A stretch of 64,000 bases of DNA from Schistocephalus solidus (lineage: Eukaryota; Platyhelminthes; Cestoda; Diphyllobothriidea; Diphyllobothriidae). Where the stretch lies: assembly GCA_017591395.1 (NCBI GenBank), contig WEDG01003251.1:1-64000 (forward strand). Reading direction: 5' to 3'. Below are positions 1-12,167 of the stretch, piece after piece (position 1 is the first letter of the stretch; each line of letters starts with the position of its first letter). Position numbers and translations under genes: made by a program. The notes under the pieces are model-generated. The model ran no database searches. It saw nothing but the letters and a program-made list of their open reading frames with translations, and had not been told where the DNA came from.

Positions 1-2690
1 GGTTCATGGTCGTCATGTCACAGTGTCATCGTAGGATATTTTTCGGCATTTTTATAAGCCAGTCAGAGTGCCGGACCTCAGTCCTCCGCTTCCTGGTAGC
101 ACTGTCGCTGCTGGTCCTCAACCTCTTATCCATCAGACACGAGAGCCTGCTTAAATATTAGCTAACCTTTAGTTAAGACCGTTCAACTATCCACCACCTG
201 TGGACGCGCCGGGAAGCAAGCAGCTAGGCTAACGGGTAAACTCGTCTTCTTTAACTAGCTCCGTACAATGACATCGAAGTCGGTTGGCGACGACCACAAG
301 TGCTTGTGGATAGGCGGCAATTCCTCCAGAACAAACTTAAAAACGTTCTAGCCTTCGAAACCGTTGCATTATGTCGTCAATTTTTGTTGACCTGACATCG
401 ACTGCATCTTTAGGTTGGTCCCGTGCTAGGCCAGTGTTTTCTTATCCAAATCTGGACGCTGAGTGACCAACCTCGAGTACGCTGAGGATACCACATGTTA
501 CCGTCAACCCAGCAGAGTGAATAAGGAAGCTGTCAGTCAGCTTATGCATAGGCGCAGGGAATGGCACTGAGTTTTGAGCTGCTTAACTCCCCAGGAAAGG
601 GAAGCCCTCAGAACTACTAGTTGTCAGCTTATGGTAAGGAACTGAAGATACCTAAGAGCACACCTTTTGTCGGATGGACAGAATAATTATTACTTCGTAT
701 CCGAAGTAGAGGCTGCTGGTAGGGTTTTGCAATCCCTGGTGTCCACGGACCCACTCCGATATTTGTGCGGTCACAAAGGCCTGGGAGTATCGTTCATGCG
801 TCCGGGTACTCCGTCTACATGGTTTTTAATGCTAGAGACTGCGTGTTAGATAACGATAATTGGGTTGTGTAACTATCGTTTCCTGAAAACTATTATTAAA
901 GTGAAACAATCTGATTTGATCTCGAATGAGGGTCCGGAGACGCTCAGACGATAGCACTAAGGAATATCAAGACATTCACGAAAGATGACTGAAGTTGTTA
1001 GATCACATTCTTCGTTTGTTAACCTACGAACTTAGTGTTTCCTCCCTCAATTCCACGTCACTTTCCATATGGAGACCTCGAAGAGGTCAACCGAAAAATT
1101 GGCTCCACGCATTTTGCAAAGACAAGGTGGTTCTTATAGCTTTGGTATTCGGTTTCCATCGTTTATGGAGTGGGTCGAGCTCTCTGAATCCGTTGTCACA
1201 GATCGCCACGCGTGGATAGGTACAGATGGCAATATAGTCGATGATGGCAAAATTAGATACACAATATGATCACGTTTCGTAGTACAAGCAAATGGGAATC
1301 GGAATATGTTGTAAACGAATCGTAGATTGGATACAACTGCATTGAAATGATGATAAATCACCTAGGGTGACAGTCTGCCAACTTCCATGACGTTAATTAT
1401 CTGAGAAAAGTTGATTTGTAGGCCAAACACGCGCTGGTAATCGAAAATGGACACCCTAATGAGCCGTAGTGGCGAGGTAACCATCTTCAAAAGCACAGTG
1501 AAGCCACATTGCGGGCATTGGGGCCAGTCGCACATGCTTTCGTGTGAATCCATATGGCTGGACATGGAGTGCAAGTTTCACGAACTAAAATTGAGCATTA
1601 ATGCTAAAAGGCTTTTTTAGCGATATGCAGGAAGGTTTCAGTCACAAACATGGCAGAGTTCCGGCCTATTGGGCTCAACGACAATTGGATTTTTAATTCC
1701 TCTATTTCATGTCATAATCGAAGCTTGATTATTCACTCCTCTTCCTCATGCCCTTAATGTGATATAATTCGCTCTGCTTAGAAGGATGAAACGTTATGGT
1801 ATTGTGAATAGGATTTATACAGCGCTGCATGATCACTTCAGGTCAGCAGATCCGTAAATAAGACGACGAGCGATAGGGAGGAGGAGGACAGTCAACAACC
1901 AGAGGATGGAAGGGCAGCGTGAGATATTCAGACCCAAGGAGCAAAATTGGGTGCACACGAATTTCAGATACCTAACCCGGATTGTTTGTGACAGGAAAAA
2001 CCAACACTCAACGAGCACAGCCTGTTCGGGTTAAAGAACGGCCGTTAGGAATTTTTTGCTCGGTTTAGGACTAGGTTTGGTGTACGGCTTGAGAGCGGGA
2101 TTAAAGTAGAGTAAGGTGTACAATAGCAGTTGAGGTTGAAGTAGGCTTTGTTGATATTTACTGAGCTTTTTGCTTATGTATTATTCTAAAGTTTTGTTAA
2201 CTACTTGGTGGCCAGACTAAGCCATATTGTCAGGCAGCGCATCAAAGGTCGATAAACACAGGTGAAAAATTTCTCAATGAGTAACAACAGGCTTGCGAAC
2301 GCAATACTTTTCCGTTTACTGTCATTCCTTCTGCATATGTGACGTTCCAAAGGCATCATTTCGGCAGCCTATAAATAGTTTTTAAACAATATTACTCTAT
2401 CAGTACAAATGCCTCTGAAATACGCATTAATAATTCCGCACTTCATCGCATGATAACGACAGTGTTCACATCACAACCTTTATGAGCCTGATCGGTAAAA
2501 TCAGTCCCCGGTTTGCCTTTAGTCGTAAACTGGCGTCAAATTGCTGAAAATTTTCCCACGTAGCAATTTTTGGCCAAGTTAACATGACGCACAACTTTGT
2601 TTACGCTGACACAGTGAGACAAATAATGCTCATGATTACCCAAAACAAATTTCTGGGCTTCTGCAACGCACCACGAATTCAACAGAGTTT
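1..2690. other. No supported gene
   Basis: Open frames here are all under 85 codons, overlap on both strands and show no recognisable domain, signal peptide or conserved motif. No LINE, LTR or satellite pattern is visible. The stretch may be intergenic or intronic. Confidence 0.5.
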
Positions 2691-3190
2691 TTGAATGCGC
2701 TGACTGCGCGGACCCATATGATAGCTGTTCTTGGAGGCTTGATCTCCCTCCCACCCTTCTCCCTCCCTTCTTGGTGTGCATTCAATCGAATGCCAGTCAG
2801 AGTCTTACAGAGGCCTGCCCTGTCCTCTAGGCCTCGGGATTCTTCCCACGTGGACTACCCTCCCGTCTACTCTCTCCCGGCAAAGCGATAAGCAGTCGTC
2901 GTATTGATTTTTCGTCGTTTGCCCATACCACCAGGCGCGTGCGTCTCACGGTCGGAATGTAGGCCAGTTTGGATTCAACCCCATGCAGGGGAGTACGTGA
3001 GACTGTCACCTGCGGAACTTTTCTTGAAAGTGGGGGCAGGGGTACGCGTAGTCCACCCGCACGGGCGATGGGTGGTGTCCTCTCAGCCAATAACCATTAC
3101 GAATGGCCCAAATATGCGTGGCTCTGGCATAGGCATCTTGACGCCAGTTAATTGCTTTCAGGGCACTTTCTTACTATATCGATAATTGTG
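2691..3190. repeat. GC-rich repeat-like block
   Basis: This 500-bp block is clearly richer in G and C than its AT-rich surroundings and opens with a pyrimidine-rich CTCCC run. Open frames exist on both strands (2904-3185 plus, 2827-3090 minus), which is expected of GC-rich DNA with few stops and is not evidence of a gene. Near 2971-2982 the minus strand reads GGGTTGAATCC, close to a Pol III B box but one base short. I infer an old interspersed repeat or SINE-like element; the family is not recognised. Confidence 0.3.
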
Positions 3191-3694
3191 TGCTTGGGAA
3201 GGTGTTTGACGATATCCAACGCTACATAACCAGAAGGCTATCCCGGGTGATCTATTCAACAGTGTGTGCTACAATCAACGTCTTCGACCAGTACGGTTAT
3301 GCATATATATTCATGTAACTCATGAGAATAAGTTAGTTCTTGCGTCCATACATATACCGAAACCTAGTCCTGTGAAAACCATTTAAAATACTTAAAGGGA
3401 CAAAAAAGAGACTCAAAATGTGCTAGTGACAAAAAGAGAAGGCATGACGAAACCAGCGAAACGAGTCTGTGGCTTCAACCTCGGCATTCATTTTTCTCTT
3501 TTTCCTCATGCGATTCAGTCCATTAAAGCTCAAGATTTAACATTCATAAAAACCGTCCTGAATTCAAATTCCAGCTCTAAGGTTCAGTAGATACCTTAAG
3601 TGCACTTTATTAATGAAAGTAGAAGTGAAATTTCGATATGCAGTTTGAAATGTAACTTTGAGTGTGGCATGCAGAGAAAATAAAATGATGAAAG
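3191..3694. other. No supported gene
   Basis: AT-rich sequence without a recognisable coding region or repeat. Confidence 0.4.
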
Positions 3695-3722
3695 AATTTA
3701 AATTGGACCATAAAACTATGCA
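3695..3722. repeat. Left target-site duplication (28 bp)
   Basis: This 28-bp sequence recurs at 4134-4161 with one mismatch and directly precedes the truncated LINE end at 3723. The pair brackets the element as a target-site duplication would. Confidence 0.65.
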
Positions 3723-4133
3723 CGAGTGTGCCCTAGAATTTGCTGTCGTCTTCGAATTGGCTGGGATGGAACATCTACAGGGTCATCCCTTTATACTGCA
3801 GAGGAATTCGGTCCACACGGACGTCCGTCGGAACACCTTTTAGAAGAGGGTTTTTGGAACATGGAATGGACTCCTGACGGGGTGGTCCTTTCAGAAACTG
3901 TTGATGCATTTAAATGCAAACTAGATACTCATTTGCTGAGAAACCATTGTACATAAAATGAAGATTGTGTCAGCAGCGGCAGCTTGCACCTGGCCCAACG
4001 TATCGATTACCCTACATTTTAATTTGTCAGCTTTATTACTGTAAACGTTTATTCTATTGACATTTTTGCATGTGAATAGGGTGCTCAAGGGCTTAAACCT
4101 ACTTCCCTAAATTAAGTGACGTGGAAGTGACTT
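3723..4133 (+). mobile_element. 5'-truncated LINE C/E 3' end
   Basis: Across two frames, residues such as FELAGMEHLQGHPF and KCKLDTHLLRNHCT match the RT C-terminal end of the family C/E LINEs (compare FFELAKTTNLRGHPLKLRV at about 14.7 kb on the minus strand). A frameshift near 3840 separates the halves. The end of the element resembles the common family C/E terminus: an AATAGGG block, then CCT..CTTCCCTAAAT. The 28-bp direct repeats mark both edges, so this is a short insertion truncated at its 5' end during reverse transcription. It is not coding today. Confidence 0.7.
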
Positions 4134-4161
4134 AATTTAAATGGGACCATAAAACTATGCA
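4134..4161. repeat. Right target-site duplication (28 bp)
   Basis: Second copy of the sequence at 3695-3722, with 27 of 28 positions identical. It closes the truncated LINE insertion. Confidence 0.65.
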
Positions 4162-5239
4162 AGATCATGTACTGGGTCCAGTCTCTCATATTTTAAGCCA
4201 AATTTTCTCTATAATCCTGCCAAGGATCCTTTAAAGACTTCATATTGCTGGTGAAGTCATCAACTCTGCGAAAAGTGCAGCCCGTGGTTTGACCACCAAA
4301 AATAGGCAGCCCAACAACAAGAAGAACAAATTATCGGGAAGGAAAACGCGTTTAAACCATTTATTACTGTGGACTTGCATGTTTCCATGTCAATCCTTCC
4401 CCGTCCCGAACTTTAAGCATTCAATGAGCTGCCGTTTTCTCTCCTGAAAAACACTTGAATGAACGATCAGAAATTTTTTAGCTGTTGGCTCCATCCTCTT
4501 CGGTATATCTCTTTTGGCCTTGCTTTTTAACTGAAAATTAATAAATAAATAAAGATTTATCAATAATTCTGTCGAAATAGCTGATTGGAAATCAAATAAA
4601 AATTGTATTTTTTAAAACGTTTCATCAGTTTCGAATTGTAGTGTATAAATAGCGATATCATGGTCTGAACTCCCAACTGGGCCTAAAAATTACACTGTCA
4701 AAGGCAGGCAACCTCTGCAGAAGATTAGACCTAGTATGCTTGATCCTCGAGTAGGGCAGTCGACAACCTGATTAACATGCCGATATCTCCAGCCTCGAGT
4801 AAGTCTTTGAACTTCATAGCGTTGGAAGGTGGAAACCATGGAACTTCAGGAAGATTAAAATCAGAAGCATCAAACAATACATAAAATTTAAATCAGCTGC
4901 GACATGAAATGCCTGTGAGAGACTAAGATCGTAATCCTCAATTGCATTGGGAGAGCGATAGACATAAACAATGAGTAAATATTACTTTTTTAAGGTAATT
5001 CGAAGGCAACAGCGCTCTTCAACCGCGGTATGTTGTGGCAGAAATACCAGTGCTTGCTTAACCTAGATACAGCTCCCTCCAACATGGCTGTCGCGAAGAT
5101 CGTTTGGAGTATAATTATAGCCTCGAAGAGAGAGAGACCGTTCAGGGTTTGCTACGGAAGGTGTTGTCCATGTTTCAGTATCTGAACAGTGGATAAATAA
5201 AAGAGTTAAAGGCAGAGGCATTTTATTGGACAGGGATCT
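4162..5239. other. No supported gene
   Basis: AT-rich, with frequent stops in all frames and an AATAAATAAATAAA tract near 4540. Nothing recognisable. Confidence 0.4.
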
Positions 5240-5468
5240 GGCATTTAGAACGAACAGTTAAAGTGGGCAAGCTGATTGTTTTTGAGGGGGTGAAGCTACA
5301 TCGTCCACTGGCTGATGGGCCACTGAAAATAGGGAACGCGTGCTTCCGTCCAGTTCTAGAAAAAAGTTTGTGGTATAGAAAGCGTCCGATGTGGACAAAC
5401 AGGAGTAAAAGCTATTTAGGGAAATTACGGACAGGAGAATTGAGAACCACCCGCCCAACTATTGGAGC

Positions 5469-5804
5469 TTACCCGGGAAACCCATGGGCAGGATACTTCA
5501 AAGTATTCCCATTAAGGTGACACAGAGGGTCGGGTAGGTCTACTAGTCTGGTAGGACCTTCCGTATAAGGAGACTTCTTGGAGAACGGCCGTGAGGGGAA
5601 CGTGCTGCGGGGTGGGGGGCGCTCTGCTGCGAATGGAACAAGAGTGCCATTCGTAGAAAGGAATGCTGGCATGTTTGGTTTAGCAGTTTCGACAAAGGGT
5701 CTGGGAGTAGTTGGAAATTGGGGGTAGTTGGGTTGGGGTGTTTTCGAAGAGTAGCAGATGGTCGTATAGGCATATTTTGTCGTGGAAAAAGCTAGATTTT
5801 TCAA
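5469..5804 (-). pseudogene. Unrecognised Pro/Ser/Thr-rich ORF
   Basis: A 111-codon minus-strand frame is rich in proline, serine and threonine (for example PQPNYPQFPTTPRPF). I do not recognise a family. Its composition and periodic aromatic residues loosely recall the disordered part of the LINE A ORF1 at 29.8-30.1 and 36.8-37.1 kb, so an old ORF1 relic is possible. Frames upstream at 5842-6057 (minus) and downstream at 5258-5458 (minus) are also open, but no joined reading is convincing. It could equally be a chance ORF in a locally GC-richer patch. Confidence 0.2.
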
Positions 5805-6789
5805 GTTTCGAGTGCTTTAAAACTTCGAATTGGTCTTTGAGCTAAAAGCTGCTTTGATTTACTAGCAGGGGACTTGGTGAACTTAATATGGGTGTGGGAA
5901 TAAGAAAGGAACTGTTGTCTTGAGATCCCCTAAGATCAATCATAGTCAGTTTCCGTACAGAGTTGCCTAGGGATTCACATGGTGAGCCCGTAGCTGAGAT
6001 TGTATGTGACTTGCTCAGCATGACAAAGGTAGTAGTCATTTCAGTGTTGATTGTCAACAGTTTAACATTTTTCAGTTTCTTCTGAATTAGGGTGAGTTCA
6101 GTGGAAACTGAGCTATGCCGTTTTCAACAGAATTTTCTAATAATCTGTTTCCTTAATAGTTTGAATTCACCTTCCATTAACTAAAAGATAATGCTTAATA
6201 TTCATGCATTATTACTGAGCGAGCGCAGTTGCATTGCGTGAGTGACACCGGACTCCCAAAGCAACGGCTTTTTCAGAAACAATTGCGCACCATGGATAAC
6301 AGATATATGATTTGAAATATTATGCGCCATAAAATTATGCTTGTACTTTATCCATTCTTCAATTACGATGCTAATTACCCCAATAACTTGAAGGGCCTTT
6401 TGTATAACTGTCTTGGACGTACTAGTCATATTTGAGGCCTTCATATGATATTCTGCCATTTTCCAATACTGCTTTCATTTATTTTATATTAACTTTCTTC
6501 TTTCGGATAAATTCGTATGTTCCCGCTCCAAAACCCAAAGTATTTTGTTTGAATATTCCATTCCGTCGCCTCATACCTCTCCACTGTCTTCCTAACCATA
6601 AAATTATGGACATGTTTTCGTGAGTGTAGTATTAAATTTTTTAATTATCGCACACTATATAACCATTTTTTGTCCAAATCAGATATTGCTTGGTTTTTAC
6701 CTTTCGAGTGCATGAATTGAAACCACTCAGACTAATTGATCTCGACATTTTTAAAGGGGCTAGCTAAGCAGAAGTCTAGTAGAAATATC
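5805..6789. other. No supported gene
   Basis: AT-rich sequence with no recognisable protein or repeat apart from short chance frames. Confidence 0.4.
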
Positions 6790-8312
6790 TGAATGGACTA
6801 TTATATGCAGTATGATGCAGGAGGTAAGCTATATGTAGTTGAAATCATTTTTAAGAATGGATTTGATAGTGTTCCACATCGGTGACACCTGCACAAACTT
6901 TCCCTAACGGACGTTAGTGGTCACCTCCTAAAAACAGATTTCGTAGCAACCCTATTTGCCCGTTCTCAAACTGTCTATGTCGGTGAATAGCAGTCGACTT
7001 ATGTTATGGTTGACATTAGTGTTCTCCAAGACTACGTCCATGGCCTTACTCTGTTCATTATATACGTCAACGGCTGCGCCAGTGAACTGGGTTGTGATTT
7101 TGCCAAGTTTGCGAATAATATTTAGCTTAAGAGCGTCATCCGAACTGCAGCTGATGCAGGGTATTTTTATTTTAACTTAACCTAACTCCAACAAAGGTCG
7201 AAAGACCGGCTTTTGCCATTCATTGAGAACGATTGCAAAATTCAACGAGTCACCAAAAGCAGATCTCAGAACCACATGAATTATTGTCTAATTGACATAC
7301 CACTGAAAGAGCTGGACGAGCAGAAGGACTTAAGACTATGGATCGCGACCTTGCTTAACACCTGCTGCACTGCTTAAAGGTAACCAAATCTGCAATATCA
7401 GTTCTGTACCTTGGCAAGCGAACTCTCTCTGCCTTAAATGAAGACTGTTTCGCTTAAGTCTTTCGAAAGAGTGCGTGGCCACAACTGCAGTTCTTTACCA
7501 AAGCTTGGAGAAACTGGACTGCGAAAGATCTCAGCATCCTCAAAGGGGCTCAAAGGTGTGCAACCACACTTGTGAGTGGGCAGGGCTCAGTACCCTATGA
7601 AACAGGGTTCTCTTATTTTAATTTATTTTGTTTGTGTTATAGGCAGCTACGAGGAAACCTTATACAACATTCTGCATCATACGTGGTCAGGTCTGCTCTC
7701 TTGTACCCACATAATTCTTCCAGTTAGCAACAATAACAACGGATATGGAATGTCATCCCGTTAATCTACGTTTAACTGGGGCCAGGCTGGACACAAGAAG
7801 GTTCTCCTTCTCCAACATCGGGGTCCAAGCTTGGACTGCTCTGCCTCTGGATATCATTTAAAGTGCTTCCGTAAAGGTCTGTAAAGGAAGCTGGATTGGT
7901 ATAGCAGTGCACACTATAATACCATACGATCTCTGTGGCCTTTACCACATGCAAACAAATTCTAGTTGTTTTTATACTACTTGCTATATATCAGTGACAT
8001 TTTTTTGGAAATTCTTACTGTGTCGAATTCATCTCCTATGCCTACTGACATTCACCCTTGCGCTTGCATATAATTGTCATCGTACTTATTTATCTGTAGC
8101 ATCCTTGTACGCAAACCAAAGACTGAACGACAAACCAAAGTTTTTATCTCTGCTTGTGCCGCTAACACTAGTGATTCCTTGTCCATTTGTAAAGATTTTT
8201 AATTACCCATTGTTTCGAAAGATATATTTTCAAAATTTCTGATAAAAGTACGTTGCTTGTAATTGAATAGGGAAGTCGAAGATGCATACCTACATTTCAT
8301 CCAAATAAAATG
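6790..8312 (+). pseudogene. Old family C LINE relic (RT to 3' end)
   Basis: Reading across several frameshifts gives the RT palm and C-terminal region of family C: FIIYVNGCASELGCDFAKF, then PLKELDEQKDLRLWI, SAISVLYLGKRTLSALNEDC and WTAKDLSILKGAQR. These line up segment by segment with the better copy at 20.2-20.9 kb. The catalytic FADD is replaced by FANN. A decayed C-terminal end follows up to about 7.9 kb. Near 8262-8310 the sequence GAATAGGGAAGTCGAA..CCTACAT..CAAATA matches the conserved 3' terminus of families C and E, which places the element's end. Heavily mutated and non-functional. Confidence 0.75.
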
Positions 8313-8369
8313 AACTTAGTTAACTGAAACCTGATAATATGACAGTTTCTTATCGATACCAACCGGCAA

Positions 8370-8710
8370 GTCACATGATCGTACTCGAACTCTTCAAAAG
8401 CCGTCTGCAGGCCTTTGCCCAGCGATGCTTTACATGGCACCGTTCAGGCTCTTAGCATACATGCTCTGTTACTGTTATTGGCATCATCGTAAGATAAAGG
8501 TTCACTACATTAATTTGTCCGAAGCATATCCTACTCCAAAAGTTTCGCAAGCCACGAAATGACTGGGTTTATCCACTGAAATCATAAAACTAATGATGTT
8601 ACAGCCCGTGTTTTTAAATTGTATGTCAGGTCTGATCTGGAATAATCTTCGTTTTTATTTGGTCTCCTATGCGCTGATGGTTGTAAGAAAATATAATCCG
8701 TCCCTAATTG
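8370..8710 (+). pseudogene. Old LINE D relic
   Basis: A plus-strand frame reads IVLELFKSRLQAFAQR and then CSVTVIG, matching the region after YADD in LINE D copy D2 (IVLELFKKDLQAFAEWF and CSVMVIGDN at 27.5-27.6 kb, minus). Further on, SLYALMV-like and YNP-like pieces and the former LEYCSFLFSLL segment survive only in fragments. Frameshifts and stops are frequent. It is an older insertion than D1 or D2. Confidence 0.55.
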
Positions 8711-9522
8711 TTTGTCCATAAGGACCTTAACCTCGGGACGTCGAAATTTGACGTATCAAGATTGTTGAGGGCTGACAAACTTTGAGACTTTGTGGTTTCT
8801 ACGAGTACAAAAGGGAATTTTTACTGCCTGAGTTTTTAACCAGTTGCACTTATAATCATCTTGTTTCTTACATTAATCTTGACCATCCTAGGCGCGGCAG
8901 TCAACGTGAACTACTTTTTATTTATTCTGTTGGCACGCAAAAGTTAGATTGCTTCTAGTTTTTCCTGTAAAGGCCATTAAAATTGAAAATAAAATACCAA
9001 ATATAAAAAAAACTTCGGTTGGATAACAGTGTTAAAATACTCCTTCAAATTAAATTCCAGTACCGCCTGTCATACCAAAGGATCAATCATTATTCAATTC
9101 CATTGAAACTTTTATCATATTCTTAAATTCTGGCTTTTGGGTAAACTCATTTCAAATCAAATGAATGAATAGTCCTACGTCTGTGGGAAGAAAAACGACA
9201 TATCCTTGCGCCTGAGGTTAGAAATCTTACCATGAATTCGACCCCTCATTATTTACGACAACGGAATTGTCACTCTTCTGGCGACTTGCGACAACATGCA
9301 CAACGTTCACCACTCAGTATCTGCCTGTTCCATATCACATGAAATGTCAACGGGAAATATCAAACGTGGTGCACATTTAAAGGGATTAAGTAAATGGGGT
9401 CATAAAATTAATAATCCTGGAGCATTATTCTAAAGATGCCTCTGTTACCTACAGTATGCCGTTTAATGAACGAACCTCCTTTCGTCCAAGTTCAGAATCA
9501 GCCCTCAATCAAGCAGTAGAAT
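8711..9522. other. No supported gene
   Basis: AT-rich sequence with nothing recognisable on either strand. Confidence 0.4.
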
Positions 9523-9695
9523 TAAGAATTATTATTTGGTTAGCACCGGCGAAGCAGTGTCTTAAGAAAAATTCGTAACGAAATAAAGTTATGACAATGT
9601 GTGCAGATAAAATGTACAAATACTTAATAATGTAGACAGAACTTGTCCTGCTAGGTCAACAGTTAGCAATGTTTTGAAATTAATAAACCTTCTCT
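9523..9695 (-). mobile_element. LINE A 3'-terminal fragment
   Basis: The plus-strand text runs ATTTGGTTAGCACCGGCG, then ACGAAATAAAGTTATGACAA and GTCAACAGTTAGCAATG, which is the reverse complement of the last 170 bp of the LINE A 3' UTR (compare 40440-40600 plus and 33480-33615 minus). It is 5' truncated to the terminal part only and contains no coding sequence. Confidence 0.75.
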
Positions 9696-9925
9696 GGCAA
9701 TTCTACCATGAAACTTACGATCTCTTCGGTCCTTTCCTCGTTCGACCCTAAGCGTACGGATGATGCCTGCCAAGGTTTTCCTTGCCTAGAATCCTTGAAG
9801 GTTACGCTTATAGCCAGTCAATACGCATTGGGATCACACCTGCAGTGCTGAAAAGCAGCCTTTACAGTTAAATGATTTATACTACAATGAGGAGCGTTTT
9901 GAACGCTCATATGCTCTCATCAGCA

Positions 9926-9969
9926 TGTCGGTCCTACCTAACGCGTATGTTTTTCACCTAGGACCGACA
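9926..9969. repeat. 11-bp hairpin followed by T7
   Basis: TGTCGGTCCTA at 9926-9936 is repeated as its exact reverse complement at 9959-9969, separated by 22 nt. A run of seven T follows at once (9971-9977). The shape resembles a short-RNA terminator or the end of a foldback repeat; its role is unknown. Confidence 0.5.
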
Positions 9970-10149
9970 GTTTTTTTCCCTTTAAAATCCCATAGACCCC
10001 ATTCAAGATATGCCACTTCCATAAAAATTCCCAAGGAGTTTTTTTCACTGTCCGTTCTTTTATCTAATTTTTTGACTACACTGCTTTGTGTCAATTGTCA
10101 TCGTCAATAGCTTACCTACTATGCAAACTTAACTGTACACGAGTTCGCA

Positions 10150-10870
10150 TTCGTTTTAATTGGTTTTTATCCAATGACAGTGCCCTTCTGGGTACTCAAA
10201 TAAAACATCTCTCCATCTTTTTACTGTAGGTGCATTGAAATCTCGATCAATAAGCACCACCTGGTGTATCGCGACTTCCTTGACCAAATAAAGGAGTGAC
10301 TCATCAGCTGCACTCAGGATGTTTGGTAGTCTGTAGATCGTCAATAATTGTAGATTTTGGGAACAATTCTTTTTTATCTTTATCCAGAGAAATTCATATT
10401 AAAGGAAGAGGGCGTGCGTTCGTTCGACTGCTGAGATTCCTGTTCTTACGTATATGGTCTCTTCGAAAGAGCTGGTATCTATTTATCAAAACCTCGATAT
10501 ACACGATTACGGCTTTGAGCCACGTTTCCGTGATGGCAACTACATCGGGGGTTCGGTCTAAGACTAGTGCCTTGAGTTCGTCTATTTTCAAAAGGAGGCT
10601 CTAAGCATTAGTATACAAGCCTTTCAATTTAGACTGGGTAGCTGCCCCATATAGACTTCAGCTCATTTTGCGGATTTCATGCTAGAATCTGTCAGTACTT
10701 CCTGAGAAGAAGAAGTCCATCCCGCCCAGGTTGAAGTCTGATGAGTGCTCGTCCACCGAGTTCTGGAGCACGGTCCTTTTGTTATACGAGCTCTGCACAG
10801 TAGGTTACTTCGTATTTAGCATCCTTTGTCTCGGTGAGGACCCGCCTTGATGATGAATGGTGTCTGCCAC
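10150..10870 (-). pseudogene. LINE E-type endonuclease relic
   Basis: The minus strand encodes an APE-type endonuclease N-terminus: LYTNA*SLLLKIDELKAL, then TPDVVAITETWL with the catalytic Glu, then RYQLFRRD. After a frameshift a decayed IYRLPNI..DRDFNAPTV takes the place of the GDFNAP motif, so the catalytic GD has become RD. The best match in the window is the E2 endonuclease at 41.6-42.1 kb. The flanking 10650-10870 holds decayed upstream sequence. No RT domain follows within 10.0-10.15 kb. Confidence 0.75.
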
Positions 10871-11067
10871 ACAAAAGACCTATTCATCAATCTTATTTCT
10901 ACCTCCTTTATTTTGAGACACCTTTTCCCCTGTTCGATTCTCCTCCTTAGTTCTGTTCTCAGCATCCACATTTTGTGCTTTTCCGTCGGTTCGTAATCTG
11001 GCTAAAAAAACACACCCTGGTGTGAACTACGGAGAGCCATTCTCCGTTCTTAGCGGTGTGAAGCCTG

Positions 11068-11091
11068 AAAATCATTTTCAAGAATGATTTT
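11068..11091. repeat. 9-bp perfect hairpin
   Basis: AAAATCATT and its reverse complement AATGATTTT flank a 6-nt loop (TTCAAG). No wider context suggests a function. Confidence 0.4.
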
Positions 11092-11399
11092 AAGAGGCCT
11101 CGGTGATTAAAGTTCATGCGAAACACCCGTGTTCTTCGGTCCGATACTGACCATTTGGTCGTTTACATTTTGCGATTATTAATGGGTTTAAACGTAGTGG
11201 AGTGGAGAGTAAACTTAATATATAATGGATTATAGGTGGATACCGGTAATTAGCTAAGTAAGGGAATCCAGTGTAAGGCTGTACGTCACTCTGCTTCCGT
11301 TTTCTATGTATCTCGAAAATTCGATATCCTATGATCATATATTTGCCGGACAAAACCGGCATAGGTTCTATATATATTGAGCGAAAAAGCGAGATCCCC

Positions 11400-12130
11400 T
11401 CGCTATCTATGCAACACACTCTTTCTACCAGGGTACTAGTAAAACTGGAAGTTCTTGGCGTCCGGCCTCCTCTCCTTGACTTCACTGGTTCCAAATTGTC
11501 TGACCGTAGTCAAAATATCTGAGAAGGTAAAAGCTACTCGACGTTTCATCTGATCACGAGTGGTGCATTTCAAGTACTGGTTCAGAGTCCTCTAAACTTA
11601 ATTCTTTACATAAACGACATTTTAATAGTACTCAGCAATTCACAAATCTTCATTTATGCTGATAAAATTGAGAACATTTGTTCATTTTCTAAGGACACTG
11701 TAAATATTTGCGTAAATAAAATTATTTCCAATCTGATTATGCCGTAAAAAAATAGTTCGATTTGGCAGATGTAAGTTTTCTCCATTCACGGGTAGTTTAA
11801 AATGTTTTGGCCACGCCAGGATTTCTGGACGATATTGCTTTAAAATAATTCCCATTTCGAACGCCCCCACCATATGGGAATCAGGCCTAAGCTGCACGAA
11901 TAAGCGTGCATTATCTATACATAGAGATCAAAATAGTGCAGATGCTGCACAGGCATCTGTTTTATGTCACATATTTTTTCCCATTGGGAAAAAAAGGTGA
12001 AAGTTTTCCACATGTTTGTTCTTCCCATCCTAGAATATTACTGCCCCCACTTTGGTCTTCAGAACGTTTGCGACCATCGTAAGATAAAAATGTTCAGAGG
12101 CTCTTTAATCGAAGGCTCTTTTCTCTTTCT
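11400..12130 (+). pseudogene. Old LINE A RT relic
   Basis: Broken frames on the plus strand recover LINE A RT landmarks in order: VKLEVLGVRPPLLDF (A6: AKLEAIGFRSPLTDF), LILYINDI, IFIYADKIENICSFS in place of FIYADDLKCVYSFS, and FVLPILEYYCPHFGL (A6: FVLPILEFCCPFFGL). The catalytic second Asp of YADD is lost (YADK). Several frameshifts and stops lie between, and no 3' UTR is recognisable downstream. Confidence 0.75.
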
Positions 12131-12167
12131 GGATCCAATGTCTCCTATAGTGGGAGATGTGAATAAT

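Noticed and set aside
2827..3185. Overlapping ORFs of 87-93 codons on both strands
   Set aside because: They occupy a GC-rich patch on both strands with no domain or conserved motif; chance openness explains them.
7907..8242. A 111-codon plus-strand ORF as a gene
   Set aside because: It lies in the 3' UTR of a family C relic, is AT-driven and hydrophobic, and has no recognisable domain.
11114..11494. A 126-codon minus-strand ORF as a gene
   Set aside because: No motif or splice context; its right part is antisense to a LINE A RT relic.
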